Shown here piece by piece: positions 38,018-46,800 of a stretch of DNA of 64,000 bases (the first letter of the stretch is position 1; each line of letters begins with the position of its first letter). This DNA comes from Leisingera caerulea DSM 24564 (GTDB lineage: Bacteria; Pseudomonadota; Alphaproteobacteria; Rhodobacterales; Rhodobacteraceae). The notes below the pieces were generated by a model. The model worked only from the letters and a program-made list of their open reading frames with translations, searched no databases and was not told the origin of the DNA. Where the stretch lies: NCBI RefSeq assembly GCF_000473325.1, contig NZ_KI421513.1, positions 1,497,217 to 1,561,216 of the forward strand. The letters run 5' to 3'. The position numbers and the translations under genes were made by a program.

Positions 38018-38098
38018 GCCCGGCCGATAGGCCGGGCAGCGCCCGACCCTCCACACGGGAGGGCGCTTCACGCCCACCCAGGGTCAGGCGCTGCCCTT
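38018..38098 (+). repeat. Intergenic repeat family B, copy 2
   Basis: The outer arms GGGCAGCGCCCGACCCT (38034-38050) and AGGGTCAGGCGCTGCCC (38080-38096) match with one mismatch. The inner hairpin is CCCTCC/GGAGGG and the spacer GGGCGCTTCACGCCCACCC is close to that of copy 3. It lies between yggT and recQ, both on the plus strand, so this is the one B copy in a plain tandem gap. Confidence 0.8.
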
Positions 38099-38200
38099 GT
38101 GGCAGGAACGCAGCCTCATCGCCCCTTGCCGCCCCATGCCTCCTGTGGGATTGTGCCTGCCAAGTAAGAGCAGACCACCATTTTGAGGCCCTTCGCCCCC

Positions 38201-40258
38201 ATGACAGCCCCGGCAGCCCTGACAGGCGCGTCCCCGATCCTGCGCGAGATCTTCGGCTTTGACGCCTTCCGCCCCGGCCAGGAAGAAATCGTCGACGCCG
38301 TGACCGCCGGGGAGAACGTGCTGGCGATCATGCCCACCGGCGGCGGCAAGTCGCTGTGCTACCAGTTGCCCGCGCTGCTGCGCGACGGCATCACCGTGGT
38401 GATCTCCCCCCTCATCGCCCTGATGCGCGACCAGGTCCGCGCCCTGCAGGAGGCCGGCGTCACCGCAGGCGCGCTCACCTCCGGCAACACCGACGAAGAG
38501 ACCGAGGCCGTTTGGGAGGCGATTGAGGCCGGGCGGCTGAAGCTTCTGTACATGGCCCCCGAACGCCTCGCCTCCGGCGCCGCCATGGGGATGCTGCGCC
38601 GCATCGGCGTCAGCCTGATCGCGGTGGACGAGGCGCATTGCGTCAGCCAATGGGGCCATGACTTCCGCCCTGACTACCTGCGCATCGGCGAGCTGCGCCG
38701 CGCCCTGGACGTGCCGCTGGCCGCCTTCACCGCGACAGCCGACCAGGAAACCCGGGAAGAGATCGTCCAGAAACTGTTCGACGGCGAGCCCCCCCGCAGC
38801 TTCCTGCGCGGCTTCGACCGGCCCAACATCCACCTGGCCTTCGGCGCCAAGGACAGCCCGCGCCGCCAGATCCTGGAATTCGCCGCCGCCCGCAAGGGCC
38901 AGTCCGGCATCGTCTACTGCGGCACCCGCGCCAAGACAGAGGCGCTGTCGGCCGCCCTGCGCGAAGCGGGCCACAGCGCCTGTTTCTACCATGGCGGGAT
39001 GGAGGCCGAGGACCGCCGCATCGTCGAGACCCGCTTTGCCCGCGAGGACGGTCTGATCGTGGTCGCCACCGTCGCCTTTGGCATGGGCATCGACAAACCC
39101 GACATCCGCTGGGTCGCCCACGCCGACCTGCCGAAGTCCATCGAGGCTTATTACCAGGAAATCGGCCGGGCGGGGCGCGATGGCGCGCCAGCCGAAACCC
39201 TGACGCTTTTCGGCCCCGATGACATCCGCCTGCGCCGCAGCCAGATCGACGAGGGCCTCGCCCCGCCCGAACGCCGCGCCGCCGACCACGCCCGCCTGAA
39301 CGCGCTCTTGGGCCTGGCCGAGGCACTGCACTGCCGCCGCCAGAAACTGCTGGGGTATTTTGGCGAGGAAGCAGAGCCTTGCGGTAATTGCGACCTTTGC
39401 GACAGCCCGGCTGATGTGTTCGACGGCACCACCGTGGTGCGAAAGGCGCTGTCAGCGGTGCTGCGGACAGAGGAATGGTTCGGCTCCGGCCATCTGATCG
39501 ACATCCTTTTGGGCGCCGATAACGAGCGGATCCGCGCCAAGCGACATGACGAACTGTCGGTCTACGGCTGCGGCAAGGAGTTCGGCAAGCGCCAGTGGCA
39601 GGCGGTGTTCCGGCAGATGATGGGCCACGACCTCTTGCGCCCCGACCCGGACCGCCACGGCGCTCTGCGCTTTACCGAGGCAGCGCTGCCGATCCTGCGC
39701 GGCGAACAATCCATCGAGCTGCGCCGCGACACCATCAAATCCGCGGACCGCCGCCCGGCAGTCAAGGCGCTGGTCTCCGAGGAGGACGCGCCGCTGCTGT
39801 CCGCGCTCAAGGCCAAGCGCCGGGCGCTGGCCGAGGCGCAGAAAGTGCCGGCCTATGTGATTTTTCCGGACCGCACCCTGATTGAGATGACAGAGATGCG
39901 CCCGGAAACGCTGGACCAGATGGCGCGCGTCAGCGGTGTCGGCGCCAAGAAGCTTGAACGCTACGGCGATGACTTCCTGAGCGTGATTACCGGCGCCACG
40001 GAGCAGCTGCACCCGGCGCGGCGCAAGCTGGCAGGGCGCAACTCCGGATCCGTCTATGACGGGCTGCTGGAAGTGCAGGCGCAGCTGGCGCGCGGCGAAT
40101 GCGGCACGCTGAAACCGCTCACCTGCTCGGCATCGCTGCTCGCCAAGGTGGCGCAGATGCGCAGCGATGACGAGGCCGGCATCACAAGGCTGTTAGGGGA
40201 GCGCCGCGCCGAACGTTTCGCTGCGGCGTTTCTGGACGTCCTGCGCGGCGCGGGCTAG
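38201..40258 (+). CDS. recQ: ATP-dependent DNA helicase RecQ
   Basis: A 685-residue 3'-5' helicase for recombination and fork repair. It has a RecQ start (LREIFGFDAFRPGQEEIV), Walker A MPTGGGKS (K50), the DEAH box with the aromatic loop VDEAHCVSQWGHDFRPDY, and helicase motif VI IGRAGRDG. The zinc-binding RQC region includes CGNCDLCDSP, and an HRDC domain lies at about residues 530-600. ATG 38201 is used; a TTG at 38183 is in frame. Confidence 0.96.
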   Translation: MTAPAALTGASPILREIFGFDAFRPGQEEIVDAVTAGENVLAIMPTGGGKSLCYQLPALLRDGITVVISPLIALMRDQVRALQEAGVTAGALTSGNTDEETEAVWEAIEAGRLKLLYMAPERLASGAAMGMLRRIGVSLIAVDEAHCVSQWGHDFRPDYLRIGELRRALDVPLAAFTATADQETREEIVQKLFDGEPPRSFLRGFDRPNIHLAFGAKDSPRRQILEFAAARKGQSGIVYCGTRAKTEALSAALREAGHSACFYHGGMEAEDRRIVETRFAREDGLIVVATVAFGMGIDKPDIRWVAHADLPKSIEAYYQEIGRAGRDGAPAETLTLFGPDDIRLRRSQIDEGLAPPERRAADHARLNALLGLAEALHCRRQKLLGYFGEEAEPCGNCDLCDSPADVFDGTTVVRKALSAVLRTEEWFGSGHLIDILLGADNERIRAKRHDELSVYGCGKEFGKRQWQAVFRQMMGHDLLRPDPDRHGALRFTEAALPILRGEQSIELRRDTIKSADRRPAVKALVSEEDAPLLSALKAKRRALAEAQKVPAYVIFPDRTLIEMTEMRPETLDQMARVSGVGAKKLERYGDDFLSVITGATEQLHPARRKLAGRNSGSVYDGLLEVQAQLARGECGTLKPLTCSASLLAKVAQMRSDDEAGITRLLGERRAERFAAAFLDVLRGAG

Positions 40259-40300
40259 GGTCGCGCCAAGAATCCGGGCTAGGAAAATTTGGGGGCAGAT

Positions 40301-41065
40301 ATGCTGGTAGTGACCTCTCCGGCCAAGAAGCTGGACTGGGCGGAACGGGATCAGGACATGACCTGGCCCGCGCTGCACGACGACGCGGTGGACCTGGCCG
40401 GGGTGGCCCGCGAACAGTCGGTGGCGGATCTGATGAAGCTGATGCACATCAGCGAAGATCTGGCCAAGCTGAACTACGACCGTTTCCAGGACTTCGCCGC
40501 CGATCCGAAAACCGAGGCCACCCGTCCGGCGGCGCTGGCCTTTGCCGGCGACACCTACCAGGGGTTGGAAGCGTCCTCTCTGGACGCGGAGGAAATGGCC
40601 TGGGCGCAGGAGCATTTCCGCATCCTGTCCGGCCTTTACGGCGTGCTGCGGCCCTTGGATGCGATGCAGCCCTACCGGCTGGAAATGGGATCGCGCCTGA
40701 AAAATCCGCGCGGCAAAAACCTCTATGAGTTCTGGGGCAGCCGGATTTCCGAGGCCCTGAATGCGCAGGCCGAAGCCGTGGGGGCAGAGGTGCTGGTCAA
40801 CTGCGCCAGCCAGGAATACTTCGGCGCGGTGGATCTGGCGGCGCTGAAGCTGCGGGTGGTGACGCCGGTCTTCATGGAAGACAAAAACGGCACTCCCAAG
40901 GTGGTGAGCTTCTACGCCAAACGCGCCCGCGGCGCGATGACACGGTTCATCATCCAGCACCGGCTGGCAGAGGCGAATGCCTTGAAGGACTTCGATGCCG
41001 GCGGCTATGCCTACCAGCCGCAAATGTCAGAGCCGGACAAGCCGGTCTTCCTGCGCAAAGCTTGA
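40301..41065 (+). CDS. yaaA: Peroxide stress protein YaaA
   Basis: A 254-residue cytosolic protein of the YaaA (UPF0246) family, which limits free iron and DNA damage during peroxide stress. The N-terminus MLVVTSPAKKLDW, LSGLYGVLRPLDAMQPYRLEMG and NCASQEYF are family signatures. The start is ATG 40301; an upstream in-frame TTG is possible. It lies 42 bp after recQ, so the two may be co-expressed, which fits a shared role in DNA-damage tolerance. Confidence 0.93.
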   Translation: MLVVTSPAKKLDWAERDQDMTWPALHDDAVDLAGVAREQSVADLMKLMHISEDLAKLNYDRFQDFAADPKTEATRPAALAFAGDTYQGLEASSLDAEEMAWAQEHFRILSGLYGVLRPLDAMQPYRLEMGSRLKNPRGKNLYEFWGSRISEALNAQAEAVGAEVLVNCASQEYFGAVDLAALKLRVVTPVFMEDKNGTPKVVSFYAKRARGAMTRFIIQHRLAEANALKDFDAGGYAYQPQMSEPDKPVFLRKA

Positions 41066-41069
41066 CCTG

Positions 41070-41163
41070 AAGGGGGGCGGCTCCCGCCCGCTCCGGCACA
41101 GTCAAAGACTGCACCGTCCAGGTTGGGCCCGGCAGCGCGCGTGCCGCGCGCTGCCGGGCCCAA
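41070..41163 (+). repeat. Intergenic repeat family A, copy 3
   Basis: The head GGGGGGCGGCTCCCGCCCGC is followed by an AGTC/GACT hairpin and then the core GTTGGGC. The terminal hairpin is a perfect 17-bp stem, GGGCCCGGCAGCGCGCG (41125-41141) against 41145-41161, with a TGC loop. It lies in the convergent gap between yaaA and the second hybrid kinase. Confidence 0.75.
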
Positions 41164-41384
41164 GGCCGCACAAAGGGCGTTCCGGCGCAGCCGGTGCGTC
41201 CGCGGGCGCGGGAGAGCCTGGCTGCGGAACTTCTCCCGGGCGCAGAAAAAAGCCAGGACAGAGCGGCTTGCGGCTGACCGGCTGGTCCGCACGGCAAGGC
41301 CAGGGCAGGATACAGGCGCCGCTTCCGCGGTGGCGTGTTTTCTCTGCTGAGCGCAGCCCGGGCCACCCGCATTCCAGCCGCGCG
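41164..41384. other. Remaining intergenic sequence between yaaA and hybrid kinase
   Basis: With the repeat before it, the gene-free gap totals 319 bp. The part after the repeat is GC-rich with several short imperfect palindromes, but I see no convincing coding sequence, promoter or terminator. Confidence 0.5.
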
Positions 41385-43655
41385 TTACCCTCCGGCTGCC
41401 TGGGCCGCAGGGGGGCTGCCGGGGTCCAGCGGCCTGGTGCCGGGAGGGGCAGAATCGCGGATCTTTTCGTGGATCAGGGCCTTGCGCAGCGGCTTGGTCA
41501 GGTAATGATCCAGACCGGCTGCCAGTATGCCCTCGGAATCGCCCGCCATAGCGTGCGCGGTCAGCGCCACCACCGGCACGTGACGGCCGGTTCCGGCCTC
41601 GATCTTGCGGATCTCCGCGGTGGCTACCTTGCCGTCCATCTTGGGCATCGAGATGTCCATGAAAATCAGATCCGGCGCAAAGCTCCGGTAGGCGTCGACC
41701 GCCTCCAGGCCGTTGCTGGCGAACTTCAGCTCGATGTCCAGCTCCTTGACCATCTTGCGGAACACCAGCTGGTTGGTCTTGTTGTCCTCTGCCGCCAGCA
41801 CCCGCATCCGCCGGGCTTCGGGGGCCGCCGGCGGCGCGGGCTGTTCCGGCGGCGCGGTCAGGGGGATGGCTGCGGCGGCAGGCGCCGTGTCCGGGCCGGG
41901 GGCCGTCGGGGCAGCGGCGGGCTTGCCGGCGCCGGCCAGTTTGGAGAGCTGACTGAACAGCTCATCGCGCGGCACCGGGTTCTGCAGCACACCGTTCACC
42001 AGCCTGCGGATTTCCGGATCGTTGGCAGCCTGCGGGCTGGAGTTCAGCAGCAGCACCGGCACGTCGCTCCAGCGCCCGGACTTAAGATCCCTGGCCAGTT
42101 GCACGCCATCCAGCACCGGCAGGTTGTGGCCGCTGATGACCAGGTCGATGCTTTCCTGCATTGCCCCCAGCGCGGCAGCGGCAGTGCCGGCGGCGGTGAC
42201 CTGGATCCCCAGCATCAGCAGATGCTTTTGCAGGATCTCGCGGTTCAGCGGCAGGTCGTCCACCAGCAGCACATGGCGCAGGGTGCTGGGCAGCGCCGGA
42301 ACCGCCGCCTCCGGGCCGGCCTCGACCGGCAGCGGCAGGCGGAAGCCAAAGCAGGAGCCCTTGCCCTCCTCGCTGTCGACCCAGATCTCGCCGCCCATCA
42401 TCTCAATCAGCCGTTTGGAGATCGCCAGCCCCAGGCCGGTGCCCTCGAACTGGCGGTTGCGCTCGTCCTCGACCTGGTTGAACTCGCCGAAGATGTGGCC
42501 GATCTTCTCCTCCGGGATGCCGATGCCGGTGTCCTCGATGTTGACATGCACCGCGCATTGCTTGTCGTCAGGCGAGGTGATGCCGGTCACCCGCAGGGTC
42601 ACGTGCCCCTCCTTGGTGAACTTCACCGCGTTGCCTGCCAGGTTGGTCAGCACCTGCCGGATGCGGCCCGGGTCGCCGGTGAACCGGGTCGGCAGGAACA
42701 GGTCGTAATCGACCAGCAGGGCCAGCCCCTTGTCCCGGGCAGTGGGCTGCAGCAGCATCACCACCTCATGCAGGCTGCGCTCCAGGTCAAAGGGCTCCGG
42801 ATGCAGCTCCAGCTTGTCGGCCTCGATCTTGGAGTAGTCGAGCACGTCGTTGATGATGACCAGCAGCGCCTCGCCGGAATTCTTGATGGTGCTGGCATAC
42901 AGCCGCTGCTCTTCGTCCAGCACGGTGTCGCACAGCAGTTCCGCCATGCCCACCACCCCGTTCATCGGAGTGCGGATCTCATGGCTCATATTGGCGAGAA
43001 AGGCGGATTTGGCGCGGTTGGCGGCTTCCGCACGGGCGCGGGCGGCGCGCAGCTCCTCCTCATAGCGCACGGTCGATGTGATATCGAGCGCCAGCGTCAC
43101 CATATCGCCGTCATGGCCGCGCTGGTCGATCAGCCGCAGGTAGCGCTCGTCCCACAGCTGGATCACCACCGGTTCGGGCGCGGGCGAGAGCCAGCGCTCG
43201 TTCATCATCGCCCGCCAGGAATCCGCAGCCATGTCGCCGGTGTTGATCAGCCCCTCGTCGGTCAGCAGCTGCAGAATGCGCATGTAGGAAATGCCGGGCG
43301 CAACCTCCTCCAGGCCGTCGAAGATGTTGAGATAGGCGGTGTTGGCGCCGATCAGGTTGCTGTCGGTGTCGAAAAAGGCAAAGCCGTCCTGAAACGCCTG
43401 GATCGAATGCCACAGCCGCCGCTCCGCGGTTTCGATTTTTTCGTTGGCGGTGTGAAGGTCGGATTTCACCTTGGCGTTTTCGACGCGGACGGTGGCCACT
43501 TCGGCCTGGGTCTGGCCGATCTGCTTGGTCAGCGCCAGCGCATGGCGGCCCAGTTTGCGGTTGGCGGCAGACAGCTCCGCCTGCTTGAGCTCAAGCAGGC
43601 GTTCGGCGGCCAGCCGGGCCCGCCTCTCTTCCGCTAATTTGTCGGCAAGGCTCAT
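41385..43655 (-). CDS. Hybrid histidine kinase with two receiver domains
   Basis: A 756-residue, apparently cytosolic sensor kinase; no membrane segment is visible. Residues 1-85 are a long charged coiled coil, then a PAS-like domain (about 85-200), HisKA with H225 in [10 protein letters not shown], HATPase_c ([15 protein letters not shown]), a first receiver (about 455-570) and a second receiver (about 615-735) with D667 in [11 protein letters not shown]. The first receiver has [12 protein letters not shown], where the phosphoacceptor aspartate is glycine (G509), so it cannot be phosphorylated normally. The proline/alanine linker between receivers is long. No cognate regulator is nearby. Confidence 0.9.
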   Translation of the reverse strand: MSLADKLAEERRARLAAERLLELKQAELSAANRKLGRHALALTKQIGQTQAEVATVRVENAKVKSDLHTANEKIETAERRLWHSIQAFQDGFAFFDTDSNLIGANTAYLNIFDGLEEVAPGISYMRILQLLTDEGLINTGDMAADSWRAMMNERWLSPAPEPVVIQLWDERYLRLIDQRGHDGDMVTLALDITSTVRYEEELRAARARAEAANRAKSAFLANMSHEIRTPMNGVVGMAELLCDTVLDEEQRLYASTIKNSGEALLVIINDVLDYSKIEADKLELHPEPFDLERSLHEVVMLLQPTARDKGLALLVDYDLFLPTRFTGDPGRIRQVLTNLAGNAVKFTKEGHVTLRVTGITSPDDKQCAVHVNIEDTGIGIPEEKIGHIFGEFNQVEDERNRQFEGTGLGLAISKRLIEMMGGEIWVDSEEGKGSCFGFRLPLPVEAGPEAAVPALPSTLRHVLLVDDLPLNREILQKHLLMLGIQVTAAGTAAAALGAMQESIDLVISGHNLPVLDGVQLARDLKSGRWSDVPVLLLNSSPQAANDPEIRRLVNGVLQNPVPRDELFSQLSKLAGAGKPAAAPTAPGPDTAPAAAAIPLTAPPEQPAPPAAPEARRMRVLAAEDNKTNQLVFRKMVKELDIELKFASNGLEAVDAYRSFAPDLIFMDISMPKMDGKVATAEIRKIEAGTGRHVPVVALTAHAMAGDSEGILAAGLDHYLTKPLRKALIHEKIRDSAPPGTRPLDPGSPPAAQAAGG

Positions 43656-43803
43656 CCCTGCGAACTCCGGCAATGCATCAACACAAACAACGCGCGGCCA
43701 TTTCCGCACGGGCGGCAGCATGGCTGCCCTTCACGTGTTACGCGGTGGAATCTTGCTATGACGTTAAGCCCGTGCCAGCCTGTCGCCAGTATTGGAGGGT
43801 GCC

Positions 43804-46800
43804 ATGCCGCGTCTGTTTGCTTCTGCCTTATTGTATTTTATTGCTTTTATTACGTTTTCACCGGCTGTCTGGGCCGGTCCGGAGGTTCCTGACTACCGCT
43901 ACCGCTCTTACGCGGACACGGATTTCTACGGCGCCGACTTGCAGCCGCTGTTTGACACGGACCTTGAATCCTGCGCCCGTGCCTGCTCCGCCCAGGCGGA
44001 CTGCGCAGGCTTTGTTTTCAATCAGCGGGCAAACGCCTGCTTCCCCAAATCGGTGCTGGCGCAATCCAGCCCCTACGCCGGCGCCATGTCGGCGGTGAAA
44101 CAGCCCGCCGCACCCGCGCTGGCTGCGGCAGCGGCATCACGCGCGGCGCGGCTTGATTTCCTGCCACAGCAGGACCTGCAGCGCGCGGCCGCCTTCGCCC
44201 GCACCCTGGGGCTGGATTACCCGCTCACCGCCAATGACCCGGCTGAGGCCCGCGCCGCCGCCCGCACTCAGCTGCGCGAGGGCGATCCCCTTGCGGCCCT
44301 GCGCTGGATGGCGCAGGCGGTGGTGCTGGGCGATGAGGCCGCGGATTGGACGCAATTTTCCGCACATTTGCTGCGCGCCGCCAAAGACAGCCGCAGCCGC
44401 AGCCAGCAGCGCCGTTACTTCGCGCAGGCGTATGCCGCGGCGCTGAACGGCTATCTGCGGGCCGCCGCGCCCGCAGCCCAGGCAGAGGCGCTGGCAGCCG
44501 CCGCTGACGCGCAGCAGGTGCGCAGCCAGGGCCGCGCCATGCTGCCGCTGTTGCGGCTGGCACAAGACATCGCGCCCGATGCCGCCCGCGCCGCGCAGCT
44601 GGAGGATGCGATTGCCAAACACGGCTTCCGGGTGCTCACCAGCACCGTCGAAAGCGACAGCGCCGCACCGCGCATCTGCGCCGAGTTCTCCGAGGATCTG
44701 GAGCAGGCCGGCACCGATTACGAAAACTACGTCCGCCTGCCGGAGGGCAGCCTGGCCGTCACCGCCCAGGGCCGCCAGCTGTGCCTCGACGGGGCAGAGC
44801 ACGGCAAGCGCTACCGCATCACCCTGCGCCGCGGCCTGCCCGCGGCCGGCGGCGAGCAGCTTTATAAGGACGTGGAGCTGACCCACTACGTGCGCGACCG
44901 CGCCCCTGAGGTGCGCTTCCCGGGCCGTGCCTATGTGCTGCCGGCCGGCGGCTTGGCGGCGCTGCCAGTGGAAACCGTGAACCTCACGGAACTCGACCTG
45001 CGCCTGCGCCGGGTCAGCAGCCGCAACGTGCTGCGCACCCTGCAGGAGGGCTACTTTGCCAAGCCGCTCTCACAGTGGGAGGACAAGCATTTCGCCGCGG
45101 ACATTGCCGAGGAAATCTGGACCGGCAGCGCCGAAGTGGACACCGCGCTCAATCAAGCGATGACCAGCCGCCTGCCGCTGGATGAGGCTCTAACGGGCGC
45201 GAAACCGGGCCTTTATGCCCTCACCGCGCGGCTGCCGGGCGCTGATCCTTACGAGGACGCCGGCGCCACCCAGTGGTTCGTGCTGACCTCCCTGGGTCTG
45301 TCCACCATGTCCGGCAGCGACGGCCTGCATGTGCAGGTGCAGGGCCTGGCGGATGCCAAGCCGCAAGCCGGCGCCGAGGTCAGCCTGATCTCCTCCGCCA
45401 ACGAGGTGCTGGCAACCCGGACCAGCGACGCCAGCGGCTATGTGCATTTCGCCCCCGGCCTCACCCGCGGCGCCGGCGGCGCCGCGCCCGCGCTGATCAC
45501 CGCGCGGGCAGGGGAGGGCGATTTCACCTTCCTGCCCCTGAACGATGCGGCCTTTGACCTGTCCGACCGCGGCGTGGCCGGCCGCCCCGCGCCGGGACCG
45601 GTGGATGTGTTCCTGGCGACCACCCGCAGCGCCTTCCGCGCCGGCGAAACCGTGCATGTGACCGCGCTGGCCCGCGACAGCAAGGCACAGGCGATCGACG
45701 GCCTGCCGCTCACCGCGATCCTGCTGCGCCCCGACGGCGTGGAATACACCCGCCAGACCTCTGCCAGCGGCCATCAGGGCGGCCATGTCTTTGCGCTGGC
45801 CACCGGTCCCGCCGCCCCGCGCGGCACCTGGCGGATCGAGATCAAGAGCGACCTCGAGGCCCCCGCGCTCGCCAGCCGCCAGATCCTGGTCGAGGACTTC
45901 CTGCCGGAACGCATCGACTTCACGCAGCAGGTCGCCAATGCCCATAGCCTGCAGCCCGGCGGTGCCGCTCAGATCGCGCTGCAAGCCGACTACCTGTTCG
46001 GCGCGCCGGGTGCCGGGCTGAAGGTGGAGGGCGATATCCGCCTCACCGCCGCCAGCACGCTGGACCAATGGCCGGGCTTCCGCTTTGGCCGCTATGACGA
46101 GGCCTCCTCCGCCCAGACCGAATATTTCGGCGGCCAGGAAACCGGCCCTGACGGCGCCGCAGCTTTCACGGCAAACCTCCCCGCCGCCACCCCGGCGGAA
46201 GGCAAGCCGCTGCTGGCCACCCTGACCACCCGCGTCGCTGACGGTTCCGCCCGCCCGGTGGAGCGCACGCTGGAGCTGCCCGTCCGCCCCGCTGGCCCTG
46301 TCCTCGGCATCAAACCGCAGTTTGACGAGGTCGCAGCCGAAGGCTCTGAGGCAGGTTTCGAACTCATCGCCCTGGCCCCGGACCTCACTCCCATGCCGAT
46401 GCGTGTGAAATGGACCCTGAACCGGGTCGAGACGCGCTATCAGTGGTATCAGCTCTACGGCAACTGGAACTGGGAGCCCATTACCCGCCGCACCCGCATC
46501 GCGACGGGCGAGGCGCAGCTGGGCAGCGACCCCCTGCCGCTCTCACAGCCTGTCGACTGGGGCCGTTACGAGCTGGTGGTTGAACGCCTCGACGGCGAAT
46601 ATGCCTCAGCCGCCTATGATTTCTACGCCGGCTGGTACGCCCCCGAAGGCAGCACCGAAACACCCGCCCGGCTGGAGCTGTCACTGGACCGCGAAAACTA
46701 CGCCCCCGGCGACACTGCCCGCCTGCGCATCGTGCCGCAGGCCGCGGGCACCGCGCTGGTCTCTGTAGCCTCCAACCATCTGATCCACCGGATGGCGGTA

